The position numbers and the translations under genes were made by a program. Shown here piece after piece: positions 8,302 to 17,049 of a stretch of 37,216 nucleotides of DNA; position 1 is the first letter of the stretch, and each line of letters begins with the position of its first letter. The DNA comes from DASRQK01 sp964401685. GTDB taxonomy: Bacteria > Bacteroidota > Bacteroidia > Sphingobacteriales > Sphingobacteriaceae. The stretch covers positions 1-37,216 of the forward strand of contig CAYNZH010000020.1 of the NCBI GenBank assembly GCA_964401685.1, in the 5' to 3' direction. The notes beneath the pieces were generated by a model, which saw nothing but the letters and a program-made list of their open reading frames with translations, was not told the DNA's origin and searched no databases.

Positions 8302-9528
8302 ATGACCGCACCCTACCCCATAGACAGAATTAGAAAGGATTTTCCCATTTTACAACGGGAAGTGAACGGGCAACCTCTGGTCTATCTGGACAACGGTGCT
8401 TCTACGCAAAAGCCAAGCTCGGTGATCCAGGCCATTGCAGATTATTATACGGATTACAACAGCAATATCCATCGCGGTGTACACCACCTGAGTCAGTTAG
8501 CGACGGACGCTTATGAGGTTTCCCGGCAAAAAATTGCGCAATTTATCGGCGCACCGGATCCCAGGCAGGTTCTGTTCACCTCTGGCACCACCGGGGGAAT
8601 AAATCTTGTAGCTCATTCCTTTGGAAAGGCCTTCGTACAAGCTGGCGATGAGATTCTCATTTCCGAGATGGAGCATCACTCCAATATAGTTCCCTGGCAG
8701 ATCATGTGTGAGGACAGAGGAGCGGTGTTGAAAGTCATTCCCATGACTGAAAGTGGCGAACTGGATATGGCGCAGTTTTCCAAATTATTAGGACCAAAAA
8801 CCAAACTAGTTTCCCTGGTTTACGTGTCCAATTCGCTGGGAACAATCAATCCGGCCAAAAAGATCATCGAGGAGGCTCACGCCCAAAATGTACCCGTATT
8901 GCTGGATGCAGCGCAGGCCGTACAACATATCCCGCTGGATGTTCAGGCATTGGACGTAGATTTTCTTGTGTTTTCCGGACATAAACTCTACGGACCCACC
9001 GGCGTCGGCGTACTGTACGCAAAGGAGAACTGGCTGGAACGCATGCCCCCTTATCAAGGCGGCGGAGATATGATCAAAACCGTCACTTTCGAAAAAACAG
9101 TCTACAATGAGCTACCTTTCAAGTTTGAAGCCGGCACACCCAACATCGCTGGGGGCGTCGGACTCGGTTATGCCATCGACTATGTCAATAGCATCGGCCT
9201 GAAGGACATTGCCAGCTATGAGCAGGAGCTCCTAGACTATATGAACGAACGTTTGTTAACCATTCCCGGACTACGTTTCATAGGTACCTCACCCCACAAG
9301 GCGGCAACTGCATCCTTTCTGATTGGGGATGTCCACCCCTATGATGTGGGCGTGATCCTTGACAAGCTCGGCATTGCGGTACGGACGGGGCATCATTGCA
9401 CGCAACCCATCATGGACAAATTTGGAATTCCAGGAACAGTAAGGGCTTCGCTGGGCATGTACAATACCCGAGCGGATGTCGACAGGCTCGTGAGTGCGCT
9501 GGAAAGGGCAGCAGCCATGCTGATGTAG
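8302..9528 (+). CDS. sufS: Cysteine desulfurase SufS
   Basis: SufS is a PLP enzyme that takes sulfur from cysteine as a persulfide for Fe-S cluster assembly. The protein is 408 residues. It shows the group II pattern: VYLDNGASTQKP near the N-terminus, HRGVHHLSQLATDAYE, the substrate and PLP site EMEHHSNIVPWQ, the PLP lysine in FSGHKLYGPTGVGVLY, and the persulfide Cys (about residue 366) in the short loop RTGHHCTQP. Its usual partner sufE follows 27 bases downstream, so the two probably form an operon. The scaffold genes sufB, sufC and sufD are not in the window. Confidence 0.97.
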   Translation: MTAPYPIDRIRKDFPILQREVNGQPLVYLDNGASTQKPSSVIQAIADYYTDYNSNIHRGVHHLSQLATDAYEVSRQKIAQFIGAPDPRQVLFTSGTTGGINLVAHSFGKAFVQAGDEILISEMEHHSNIVPWQIMCEDRGAVLKVIPMTESGELDMAQFSKLLGPKTKLVSLVYVSNSLGTINPAKKIIEEAHAQNVPVLLDAAQAVQHIPLDVQALDVDFLVFSGHKLYGPTGVGVLYAKENWLERMPPYQGGGDMIKTVTFEKTVYNELPFKFEAGTPNIAGGVGLGYAIDYVNSIGLKDIASYEQELLDYMNERLLTIPGLRFIGTSPHKAATASFLIGDVHPYDVGVILDKLGIAVRTGHHCTQPIMDKFGIPGTVRASLGMYNTRADVDRLVSALERAAAMLM

Positions 9529-9555
9529 CCCGCTGAGGTTTGAAGGAGATTATTG

Positions 9556-9978
9556 ATGAAAATAAACGAAATACAAGACGAACTGATAGAGGATTTTTCT
9601 TTTTTCGAAGATTGGATGTCAAAGTATGAATATATCATCCAATTGGGCAAAGAGCTTCCGTTAATCGATGAACAATACAAACAAGATGACTACCTGATCA
9701 AGGGCTGTCAGTCCCGGGTTTGGTTGCACGCCGACTTCCGGGACGGGAAGGTATATTTCACTGCAGATAGTGACGCCATCATCACCAAAGGACTGGTCAG
9801 TCTGATGGTAAAGGTACTCTCGGAACATTCGCCGGAAGAGATCGCTCAGGCAGAGCTGTATTTTATAGACCAGATTGGGTTGAAAGAGCATCTTTCTCCG
9901 ACCCGGGCCAATGGACTTTTGGCTATGGTAAAACAAATGAAAATGTTTGCCATTGCGTTGCAATCGCAGCGGCAGTAA
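9556..9978 (+). CDS. sufE: SufE, sulfur acceptor for SufS
   Basis: SufE accepts the persulfide from SufS and passes sulfur to the SufBCD scaffold. From ATG 9556 the protein is 140 residues. The acceptor Cys is residue 51 in LIKGCQSRVWL, the same number as in E. coli SufE. A TTG three bases upstream is in frame, but AAGGAG at 9543-9548 is seven bases from the ATG and favours it. This is one of the clearer Shine-Dalgarno sequences in the window. The C-terminal RANGLLAMVKQMK is typical. The gene's end overlaps the promoter of the next gene. Confidence 0.96.
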   Translation: MKINEIQDELIEDFSFFEDWMSKYEYIIQLGKELPLIDEQYKQDDYLIKGCQSRVWLHADFRDGKVYFTADSDAIITKGLVSLMVKVLSEHSPEEIAQAELYFIDQIGLKEHLSPTRANGLLAMVKQMKMFAIALQSQRQ

Positions 9979-9983
9979 CTTTG
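9954..9983 (+). promoter_or_regulatory. Promoter of the serine hydrolase gene (TTG, 19-base spacer, TAACTTTG)
   Basis: TAACTTTG at 9976-9983 is an exact TAnnTTTG box. A TTG at 9954-9956 lies 19 bases upstream, the canonical spacing. Both elements lie mostly inside the sufE end. The ATG at 10007 follows after 23 bases. Confidence 0.6.
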
Positions 9984-10006
9984 CTACTTATAAAACTTAA
10001 ATTGAC

Positions 10007-11614
10007 ATGACCGTACGTTTCAAAAGCGCAGCCATGCGCAAGTTCTATTTCCTGGTTTTGACTGCAATGTTCAGCTGCGGAACCGGTTTTACCCTTACAG
10101 CGCAGGCGCAAAAGCGCACCATGCCCGCAAACTTTGAGACTATAGTTGAAAAAGGGATGAAAGATTGGCAAGTCCCAGGTATGGCTGTTGCCGTAGTTAA
10201 GGATGGAGAAATTATTTATGCCAAAGGATTTGGCGAAAAAAAGCTTGGAACAGGAGAAGCAGTCGATGCAAACACCTTATTTGGGATTGCTTCGGTGAGT
10301 AAAAACATTACCGCTGCCGCACTTGCTATGCTCGTAGATGAGGGCAAAATCTCCTGGGATGACAAGATCGTGGATATTATCCCGTGGTTCGCGCTGAGCG
10401 ATCCCTGGGTGACCAGTCAGGTCACCATCAGAGATGCCCTTACCCACCAGGTCGGCATTGGACGCATGATAGGAAACCGACTGCAGTTTATGAGCGGTCA
10501 TAGCCGGGATGAGTTGATCTACAAGCTCAGATATATGGATTTTGAGCAGCCCTTTCGCACTTCATACGTGTATAGCAATGTCATGTATACCGTTGCAGGG
10601 CAGGTCATCGAGTATGTGACAGGCAAAACCTGGGACGAGTTTCTCAATGAAAGAATTTTTCAGCCTCTGGAGATGGGCAGCAACACCAGTGTGCTCGCTA
10701 TTGACGAGCAGAGCAATGCGGCCTGGCCACATCAGTATATTGAGACTGGGATAGTTCCTATCCCTCGGCGAAACTGGGACAACGCGGGGCCTGCAGGCGG
10801 GATCAATGCCTCGGTCACCGACGTGGCCAAGTGGATGATCCTCCAGTTGGGGGCACCGGACGCACCTGGAGTCTACAAAGGCAAGCGCCTGATCAGCCCA
10901 CGACAAATGCAGGAAATCCACAAACCCCAGGTCGTCAGATCCTCATCCGACGTCTATGGTACCCAAGCCACTTATGGACTAGGTTGGAATATTCTCGACT
11001 ATCAACATCATCGCGTCCTCACCCACGGTGGGGCCACAGACGGTTTTAATACCGCTGCCTATATGGTACCCGAAATCGGGCTGGGAATTGTCGTTGTCGG
11101 CAACTCCTTCAATCAGTTGGGCGATGCCCTGGCCTATACGGTGATCGATTCCTTTCTGGGGGAGAGTGGGACGAACTGGCCTGAAAGGTATTTTTCGGGT
11201 TACCAGCGGTCCATGGAGAGAGCACTGGCTGCAAGAGAGGACATACACAAAGCTCGCAAAACGGGTACTTCCCCAGCGCATGGGTTGGACCAGTACACGG
11301 GAACATATACATCTTTAGCCTACGACACCGTGGAAGTCAGACTCGGATCCAAAGGACTCGAACTTCATTTTTGGGGTCAAAAGGAGTTGGTCGCGGAGCT
11401 CGAGCATTGGCATCATGAAACCTTTCGTGCTGTCTGGAAAAATCCCGCACAAAGGGAAGAATTTGCCTATTTTACCCTCGGAAAAGACGGAAACCCAGCA
11501 GCCCTGCACTTTGAATTTGCCCTCAGGCCTGTCTTGTTGCAAGCGGGAGCTTATCCGTCAAATTATACGCGCACGGTCACGTTTGAACGTTCTAGCGGAA
11601 ATACAAAAGACTAG
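10007..11614 (+). CDS. Secreted serine hydrolase, beta-lactamase class C / penicillin-binding-protein-like
   Basis: This 535-residue protein belongs to the serine beta-lactamase-like superfamily (Pfam Beta-lactamase, class C type). The catalytic SVSK is at residues 96-99, YSN at 189-191, and HGG at 340-342 in place of KTG. The HGG form is common in peptidases and esterases of this group, so resistance activity should not be assumed. A signal peptide is visible. The segment FYFLVLTAMFSCGTGFTLTAQAQ is hydrophobic and ends in a plausible cleavage site. Translation could begin at 10007 or at ATG 10034 (MRKFYFLVL), which gives a more typical signal peptide. Residues of about 400-535 form a C-terminal beta-rich domain like those trailing many Bacteroidota homologues. 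The gene has its own promoter. Its stop codon overlaps that of lysS on the other strand. Confidence 0.88.
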   Translation: MTVRFKSAAMRKFYFLVLTAMFSCGTGFTLTAQAQKRTMPANFETIVEKGMKDWQVPGMAVAVVKDGEIIYAKGFGEKKLGTGEAVDANTLFGIASVSKNITAAALAMLVDEGKISWDDKIVDIIPWFALSDPWVTSQVTIRDALTHQVGIGRMIGNRLQFMSGHSRDELIYKLRYMDFEQPFRTSYVYSNVMYTVAGQVIEYVTGKTWDEFLNERIFQPLEMGSNTSVLAIDEQSNAAWPHQYIETGIVPIPRRNWDNAGPAGGINASVTDVAKWMILQLGAPDAPGVYKGKRLISPRQMQEIHKPQVVRSSSDVYGTQATYGLGWNILDYQHHRVLTHGGATDGFNTAAYMVPEIGLGIVVVGNSFNQLGDALAYTVIDSFLGESGTNWPERYFSGYQRSMERALAAREDIHKARKTGTSPAHGLDQYTGTYTSLAYDTVEVRLGSKGLELHFWGQKELVAELEHWHHETFRAVWKNPAQREEFAYFTLGKDGNPAALHFEFALRPVLLQAGAYPSNYTRTVTFERSSGNTKD

Positions 11615-13329
11615 GCAAACCAAGTCATCACCTCGTCCTTAGTGGGCATTGACAGATCGAGCTTCAGTTTTTTGCGCATGCCGCCCAAGTCATTGAAAAC
11701 CTTGTTCGGGTTGGCCGCTTTGACCGCATTGACATCGTTCAATCCCATTTTCTGCAGGACAGGTACCCACTCTGCGGGGATGCCCGCTTGTACAAAGTCA
11801 TCTACGGTGTCTTGTTTCACCACTTTTTCCGGCCGCATCTGCGGGAAGAAAAGTACATCCTGAATGCTGTTCTGGTTGGTCATCAACATGGCCAGGCGAT
11901 CGATACCGATTCCTATCCCCGCATTGGGCGGCATGCCGTATTCCAAAGCCCTCAGGAAATCATAGTCTATAAACATGGCCTCGTCGTCGCCTCGTTCCAT
12001 GAGACGGACTTGCTCCTCAAATCGCTGGCGTTGGTCTATAGGATCGTTGAGCTCTGAGTAGGCATTGGCGATTTCCTTGCCGTTGACCATTAGCTCAAAT
12101 CTCTCCACCAGACCAGGCTTGCTGCGGTGTTTTTTGGTCAAAGGACTCATTTCCACCGGATAATCTGTGATGAAAGTGGGCTGAATATAGTGCTTTTCGC
12201 ATTTTTCACCAAAAATCTCGTCAATCAGCTTGCCCTTGCCCATGCTCTCGTCTATCTCGATGTCCAGTTTGGTGCATACGTCTCTCAGTTGGGCTTCATC
12301 CATCTTGCTCACATCTATACCTGTGTGTTCCTGAATTGCATCGTAAATGCTGATACGCTTGTAGGGCGCAGCAAATTCGATTACATGTTCCCCTACGGTT
12401 ACGTTAGTCTGGCCATTGGTGTCTACCGCCACTTTTTCAAGCAGCTTTTCAGTAGTTTCCATCATCCAGTTATAATCCTTGTAGGCCACGTAAAATTCCA
12501 GGACCGTAAACTCCGGATTATGGGTTCTATCCATACCTTCGTTGCGGAAATTACGGCTAAATTCGTACACCCAATCATACCCACCCACGATCAGGCGCTT
12601 GAGGTATAACTCATTTGCAATACGCAGGTAGAGCGGCATGTCCAGGGCATTGTGGTGGGTGACAAAGGGCTTAGCGGCTGCGCCACCAGGGATGGCCTGC
12701 AACACAGGCGTGTCCACTTCCAGGGCTCCATAAGCATTCAGATACTCTCGTATAGACGTTTTCACCCGGGAGACCTTGCGGAAGGTTTCCTTCACCTGGG
12801 GATTGATTACCAGGTCCACATAACGCTGCCTATAACGAAACTCCGGGTCGGTGACCGCATCAAATGTCTTTCCATCGGCCTCTTTTACAGCAGGAAGAGG
12901 CTTCAGAGATTTAGCCAGCAGGGTCAGTTTTTGGGTGTGCACCGAAATTTCCCCCGTTTGCGTCGTGAACACGTAACCTTCTATTCCCAGAAAGTCGCCG
13001 TTGTCCAAAAGCTTCTTGAAGACCGTATTATAGAGTGTTTTATCCTCTCCGGGACAAAGATCATCCCGCTTTAGATAGACCTGTATCCTGCCTGTAGCGT
13101 CTTGCAGTTCTATAAAAGCCGCACTTCCCATAATCCGCCTGCTCATCATGCGGCCGGCAATCCGTATATGCTTATAATTTATTTTATCCCGGTCATAATT
13201 GTCCAAGATATCCTTGGCAAAGGTATTAACATCAAAAAGTGCCGCAGGATAAGGATCAATCCCCAGATCTATCAAAGATGCCAGCGATTGTCTGCGAAGT
13301 ATTTCTTGTTCTGAAAGAGCCGTATTCAT
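11611..13329 (-). CDS. lysS: Lysyl-tRNA synthetase, class II, with C-terminal extension
   Basis: LysS charges tRNA-Lys. The 572-residue protein has the N-terminal OB-fold anticodon-binding domain (about residues 55-150, IRIAGRMMSRRIMGSAAFIELQ), then the class II catalytic core. Motif 2 is FRNEGMDRTHNPEF, and motif 3 is GIGIGIDRLAMLM near residue 485. After the core comes a tail of about 65 residues (FVQAGIPAEWVPVLQKMGLNDVNAVK...) that E. coli LysS (505 residues) lacks. I recall such tails in other Bacteroidota, and its helical form resembles small helix-hairpin modules. The stop is shared in CTAG with the convergent hydrolase gene. A -7 box lies 20 bases before the start. Confidence 0.97.
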   Translation of the reverse strand: MNTALSEQEILRRQSLASLIDLGIDPYPAALFDVNTFAKDILDNYDRDKINYKHIRIAGRMMSRRIMGSAAFIELQDATGRIQVYLKRDDLCPGEDKTLYNTVFKKLLDNGDFLGIEGYVFTTQTGEISVHTQKLTLLAKSLKPLPAVKEADGKTFDAVTDPEFRYRQRYVDLVINPQVKETFRKVSRVKTSIREYLNAYGALEVDTPVLQAIPGGAAAKPFVTHHNALDMPLYLRIANELYLKRLIVGGYDWVYEFSRNFRNEGMDRTHNPEFTVLEFYVAYKDYNWMMETTEKLLEKVAVDTNGQTNVTVGEHVIEFAAPYKRISIYDAIQEHTGIDVSKMDEAQLRDVCTKLDIEIDESMGKGKLIDEIFGEKCEKHYIQPTFITDYPVEMSPLTKKHRSKPGLVERFELMVNGKEIANAYSELNDPIDQRQRFEEQVRLMERGDDEAMFIDYDFLRALEYGMPPNAGIGIGIDRLAMLMTNQNSIQDVLFFPQMRPEKVVKQDTVDDFVQAGIPAEWVPVLQKMGLNDVNAVKAANPNKVFNDLGGMRKKLKLDLSMPTKDEVMTWFA

Positions 13330-13348
13330 TTATATCTTTTCCTTTTCG

Positions 13349-13356
13349 CAAAAATA
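13349..13356 (-). promoter_or_regulatory. Bacteroidota-type -7 box (TATTTTTG) for lysS
   Basis: On the minus strand this reads TATTTTTG, an exact TAnnTTTG match, 19 bases before the lysS ATG. No TTG is seen at the expected -33 position. Confidence 0.45.
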
Positions 13357-13525
13357 GCATTTATTTGTATACTAGCTGTAGCGTTTGCCTTAAATAAACC
13401 GTTTGTACAGAAAACATACGATTTTGGGCAATGAACGTGTCGATAAAGATTTTGCAGGAATGACTTTGGAAGAAAAATTGGTTAGGTTTTTGATTCTATT
13501 GTATTAAAGACATATAGGATCAAAA

Positions 13526-14134
13526 GTGAAGGGAAATTTCAGGCGTTTACAACGTGAGCAAACATTGTCTCTGGAGAATGTAGTGCACGCCTGTGTCCAA
13601 TCCCCCGATGGCAAATACCAAGAAATTCTCTATAAGCGTTTTTATGGCTACTTATTGGCAATCGCCCTCAGGTACGCGAAAAGCCGTGAGGATGCGGAAG
13701 AATTAGTAAACGAAACATTTGTGAAAGCCTTTGCCAAGTTGCATGTATTTTCAGTGAAATCTGAAGCCACGCAGTACGAAAAGCTATTCAAGGGATGGTT
13801 AGCCAAGATATGTGTCAACCTATCCATAGATTTTCTACGGTCCAAAAAGTCCATGCTTCACCTGGACGATCAGCCGGAATTTGATCAAAGCGAGTCGCCG
13901 ATTGACGCGTCCGGCAATCTTCTGGTACAGGACCTGATGGGTTTGCTTATGAAGTTACCGCTGATTCAGCGCACGATTTTCAATTTGTACGAGCTAGAGG
14001 GTTATTCACACGAGGAAATTTCAAAGCTTTTGGAAATTCCCGAAAGTACATCCCGGACCTATTTGACACGGGCAAAACAAAAGCTGAGAGCACTTTACGA
14101 TTCGTCTGAAAGGCTGGCAGAAAGACTGGTTTAA
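13526..14134 (+). CDS. ECF-type RNA polymerase sigma factor (GTG start)
   Basis: This 202-residue sigma-70 family protein has region 2 at about residues 30-95 (YKRFYGYLLAIALRYAKSRE, then DAEELVNETFVKAF). Region 4 is at about residues 138-195 (LPLIQRTIFNLYELEGYSHE, then a helix-turn-helix with EISKLLEIPESTSRTYL). Regions 1 and 3 are absent, as expected for an extracytoplasmic-function factor. The start is GTG 13526, with AGGA at 13516-13519 six bases away; an in-frame TAA at 13505 excludes anything much longer. The next gene begins seven bases after the stop and probably encodes its membrane partner. No target promoter can be recognised. Confidence 0.93.
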   Translation: MKGNFRRLQREQTLSLENVVHACVQSPDGKYQEILYKRFYGYLLAIALRYAKSREDAEELVNETFVKAFAKLHVFSVKSEATQYEKLFKGWLAKICVNLSIDFLRSKKSMLHLDDQPEFDQSESPIDASGNLLVQDLMGLLMKLPLIQRTIFNLYELEGYSHEEISKLLEIPESTSRTYLTRAKQKLRALYDSSERLAERLV

Positions 14135-14141
14135 TATTAAA

Positions 14142-15470
14142 ATGAACAAAAAGGATAAAGATAGGGAAGATATCATCGAAAAGATGATTGCCGCGCTCAA
14201 AGAGCACGAGGAGCCGTATTCGCCCGGTGCCTGGGAGCGTTTCAGCGCAAAGAGTGCCGGCCAGCCTGCCCCTGCTAGCAGGCGCAGCATATTACCATGG
14301 GCAGCTTGGGGCGCTGCGGCGTCGGTAATTCTTGCTGTGGGGTTGTTTTTTGTGCTTCAACAGGATCGGTTTGAAAATCCTGTCTTAGAGGATCTGGTAC
14401 AAAATAAACAGATCCCCCAATCCCAGGATACGCAACACACTGACAGCGAACTCGTACCGTCCACAGTCCGTCCAGCGCTCAGCAGTCGGCCTACGGTGGC
14501 CGCTACATCCGTCGATCGCGAAACCGTCGTCCGCAGGCAGGAGCCGCTCGACCTGTTCGCACAAAATCTCAGGGTAGCTGTCGCTCAGGACGAGAGATTG
14601 ATCACTCAGGTATCCTTGGAGACGCCAGAGTTCGCCACGGCCAGGTCTTCTGAAGAGTCGTGGATGGCTCGCCTCGATCCGCTTACAGATCTCACTCCCA
14701 TTGCCGTGCAGCCGAGAAAGCTTGAGCAAACCGAAGACAAGTGGAGCCTGGGACTTATGGTGGCTTCGGCTTTGACCACTGAAAAAGTCAACGTTGGTGG
14801 CGGGCTGAATGTGACCTACCAGCTTTCGGACAATTTTTCAATCTCCTCAGGTGTGGGTATCGCCAGTCTGGGTGTGAATTCCAGCGGCGACCGTCTGTTT
14901 TCTACCGGCGTCGGATTTAGTTCCAGAGCTTATCATGCGCACCAAGACGCACCCCAAGGGTTTCCCGCACCTTCTGACCCCCTTGGCCCCAATAAGCCAG
15001 GAAGCGAAGGCCTCATGGCCGCGGACAAGATTCCTGCATTTCACCACAGGACGCTCACCGGCGTGACCTCGGAGGTTGTTGCACTTGATATCCCGATTCA
15101 GCTAAATTATCAGGTGAGCAAAACTTTTTATACTTCGGTCGGCGTTTCCGTAGTGGGCATTCTCAACGAAAACCGCACCAATCACTATCTGGACTTGGTC
15201 AACCGGCCCGTCGAAAGTGTAGCGGGATATGCATCTAGTAGTTTGCAATACAGTGTTCAGCAGGTTTACGTGCGCGAAGCAGCCGCCGAAGCGCCGCTGA
15301 GAAACCAGGGTCTGGGCGGATTTCTCAATTTTTCAGTGGGACGGAAGATTCCGTTTAGTGCAAATCTAAATCTTTCTGTCGAGCCATTTTTCAAAATGCC
15401 CCTGGGCCAATTGCAGAACTCGGATATGAATATGACCAACGCCGGTTTTAGGTTGGTCGCAGACTTTTGA
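14142..15470 (+). CDS. Sigma-factor-linked membrane protein with a C-terminal beta-barrel-like domain
   Basis: This 442-residue protein has three parts. Residues 1-48 are charged and probably cytoplasmic, with DREDIIEKMIAAL and PYSPGAWERFSAK, a pattern seen at the N-terminus of sigma-linked Bacteroidota proteins. Residues of about 50-72 form one hydrophobic helix (LPWAAWGAAASVILAVGLFF). Residues 75-200 are a polar, low-complexity stretch. From residue 201 to the end there is alternating beta-strand sequence ending in FRLVADF, like an outer-membrane barrel of the OmpA/PF13568 type. It starts seven bases after the ECF sigma gene. The arrangement suggests an anti-sigma role joined to an envelope domain; that is inference. 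If the helix is an inner-membrane anchor, the barrel would have to reach the outer membrane, or the domain is a periplasmic beta-sandwich. Confidence 0.7.
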   Translation: MNKKDKDREDIIEKMIAALKEHEEPYSPGAWERFSAKSAGQPAPASRRSILPWAAWGAAASVILAVGLFFVLQQDRFENPVLEDLVQNKQIPQSQDTQHTDSELVPSTVRPALSSRPTVAATSVDRETVVRRQEPLDLFAQNLRVAVAQDERLITQVSLETPEFATARSSEESWMARLDPLTDLTPIAVQPRKLEQTEDKWSLGLMVASALTTEKVNVGGGLNVTYQLSDNFSISSGVGIASLGVNSSGDRLFSTGVGFSSRAYHAHQDAPQGFPAPSDPLGPNKPGSEGLMAADKIPAFHHRTLTGVTSEVVALDIPIQLNYQVSKTFYTSVGVSVVGILNENRTNHYLDLVNRPVESVAGYASSSLQYSVQQVYVREAAAEAPLRNQGLGGFLNFSVGRKIPFSANLNLSVEPFFKMPLGQLQNSDMNMTNAGFRLVADF

Positions 15471-15560
15471 TGCACGCGGGATGAATTAATCATAAATTAT
15501 TGATATCTTTATATTAAAATCCCTACTTTTATCGGAAAATTTAAACGAAGCAAGATTCCG

Positions 15561-16988
15561 ATGAAACGCAGAGATTTTTTTAGGAGTGCGGCTGTGACTG
15601 CTGCCGGTGCCGCTGTGCTCGCTCCACTCCAATCCAGGGGCAACACCCTCACAAATCTATTTTCCCCTTCAGGAAAAGCAAAAAAAGCGAAGAACATTAT
15701 ATTTATGGTCAGTGACGGAATGAGTTCCGGTACCCTGAACATGGCCAACATACTGAGTCACCGCAAGTTTGGTAAATCTTCAACTTGGATTTCCCTATAC
15801 GAGCAAAATCGAGTCACTCGGGGTATGATGGACATGGCGTCAGCAAATAGCTGGGTTACGGATTCGGCCGCAGCCAGCTCCTCGTGGGGGGGCGGCGTGC
15901 GGGTGCAAAATGGCGCAGTCAACATAGATCCCTCCGGGAATCCAGTCAAGCCTATCCTCCAAAAATTCAAGGCAGCCGGCAAAGCCGTCGGATGCGTCAC
16001 CTCCGTGGAAGTCACTCACGCCACCCCGTCGGGCTTTAGTCTCAGCAGCAAGAGCCGCAACGACATGGCCGAGTTTGCACAAATACACCTGGATCTGGGC
16101 TTCGATGTGCTCTTAGGTGGCGGCGCTGAGTACTTTGACAGTGAGCGACGAGCCGACAAGCAGGATCTCTTCGGCAAGTTCGCCGAAAAAGGCTACCATG
16201 TGGCCCGAAACCGCGAAAGCTTGCTTGCACATCAAAAATCCAACTCCCGCAAACCCCTCCTGGGTATCTTCAACGTAGGCGCAATTCCCTATGCTTTGGA
16301 TCGCGAAAACGATTCCTCGCTGAAAACAGCTACGCCTTCTCTGGCCGAAATGACAGAAGCAGCTATCCAGAAACTTAACCAGAATCCAGCGGGTTTTGTG
16401 ATGCAAGTAGAAGGTGGTAAAGTCGACTGGGCTGCGCACGCAAACGATATCGGCGGTTTGCTCTACGATCAGTTGGCTTTCGATGAAGCGGTGGCCCGAG
16501 CCATCGATTTCGCCGAAAAGGACGGCGATACCCTGGTGATCATCACCACCGACCACGGCAATGCAAACCCTGGTCTGTTCGCCAGCAATAACAAGCAGTT
16601 TGAACGCGTCCTGGACTTCAAACATACCAACGACTGGATTTTACAGGGCATCGACCGGGATTTTTCCGCCGGTAAAGTGGTCGAACGCATAGAATTTGCC
16701 CAAGGCATACATATCAACGCCGAAGAAGCCATGCGTCTGCTAAACCATTATGTAACTGATCGAAACGAAGACGGCCTGTACAATCCCTATAAGCTTCCGT
16801 TTCACGATCTGGCCGACATTCAGCGCAGGTACACGGGCGTAGGCTGGGCAGGCACCGGACACTCGGCCGACTACGTTGAGGTCGCAGCCTTCGGTGCGGG
16901 CAAAGAACTTTTGCCTGCATTTATGCTAAATACCGACATGCATCAGCTTCTGCTGGAGGTCGCTGCTGTGCCGGCACGCTACCGATAA
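15561..16988 (+). CDS. Alkaline phosphatase, Tat-exported
   Basis: This 475-residue protein is a metal-dependent phosphomonoesterase of the PhoA superfamily. The N-terminus MKRRDFFRSAAVTAAGAAVL has a twin-arginine motif followed by a hydrophobic stretch, so it is probably folded before Tat export to the periplasm or beyond. Metal and catalytic motifs are visible: FMVSDGM (Asp 52), the phosphorylated Ser 102 in WVTDSAAASS, HATPSGF, EGGKVDWAAHAND, ITTDHGNANP and GTGHSADYVEV. The gene stands alone; the upstream box TACTTTTA at 15524-15531 is one base off the -7 consensus. A long hairpin after the stop is a good terminator. The substrate specificity cannot be read from the sequence. Confidence 0.93.
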   Translation: MKRRDFFRSAAVTAAGAAVLAPLQSRGNTLTNLFSPSGKAKKAKNIIFMVSDGMSSGTLNMANILSHRKFGKSSTWISLYEQNRVTRGMMDMASANSWVTDSAAASSSWGGGVRVQNGAVNIDPSGNPVKPILQKFKAAGKAVGCVTSVEVTHATPSGFSLSSKSRNDMAEFAQIHLDLGFDVLLGGGAEYFDSERRADKQDLFGKFAEKGYHVARNRESLLAHQKSNSRKPLLGIFNVGAIPYALDRENDSSLKTATPSLAEMTEAAIQKLNQNPAGFVMQVEGGKVDWAAHANDIGGLLYDQLAFDEAVARAIDFAEKDGDTLVIITTDHGNANPGLFASNNKQFERVLDFKHTNDWILQGIDRDFSAGKVVERIEFAQGIHINAEEAMRLLNHYVTDRNEDGLYNPYKLPFHDLADIQRRYTGVGWAGTGHSADYVEVAAFGAGKELLPAFMLNTDMHQLLLEVAAVPARYR

Positions 16989-16999
16989 CCCCCTTTAGA

Positions 17000-17049
17000 A
17001 AGAGGAGAGGTCTGGCAGGCCCAGCTACAGTCTAAATGCCTCTCCTCTT
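17000..17049. terminator. 11-bp hairpin terminator between alkaline phosphatase and proline dehydrogenase
   Basis: AAGAGGAGAGG at 17000-17010 is the exact reverse complement of CCTCTCCTCTT at 17039-17049. The loop contains a second small stem (CTGG 17012-17015 with CCAG 17021-17024). A T-rich run (17052-17060) follows on the plus strand, which suits termination of the phosphatase transcript. The right arm lies inside the last codons of proline dehydrogenase, so the minus-strand transcript folds the same way around its own stop codon. Confidence 0.75.

Noticed and set aside
10007..11614. Antibiotic resistance gene
   Set aside because: The SxxK and YxN motifs are generic to the fold and the third motif is HGG rather than KTG, so a peptidase or esterase is as likely.
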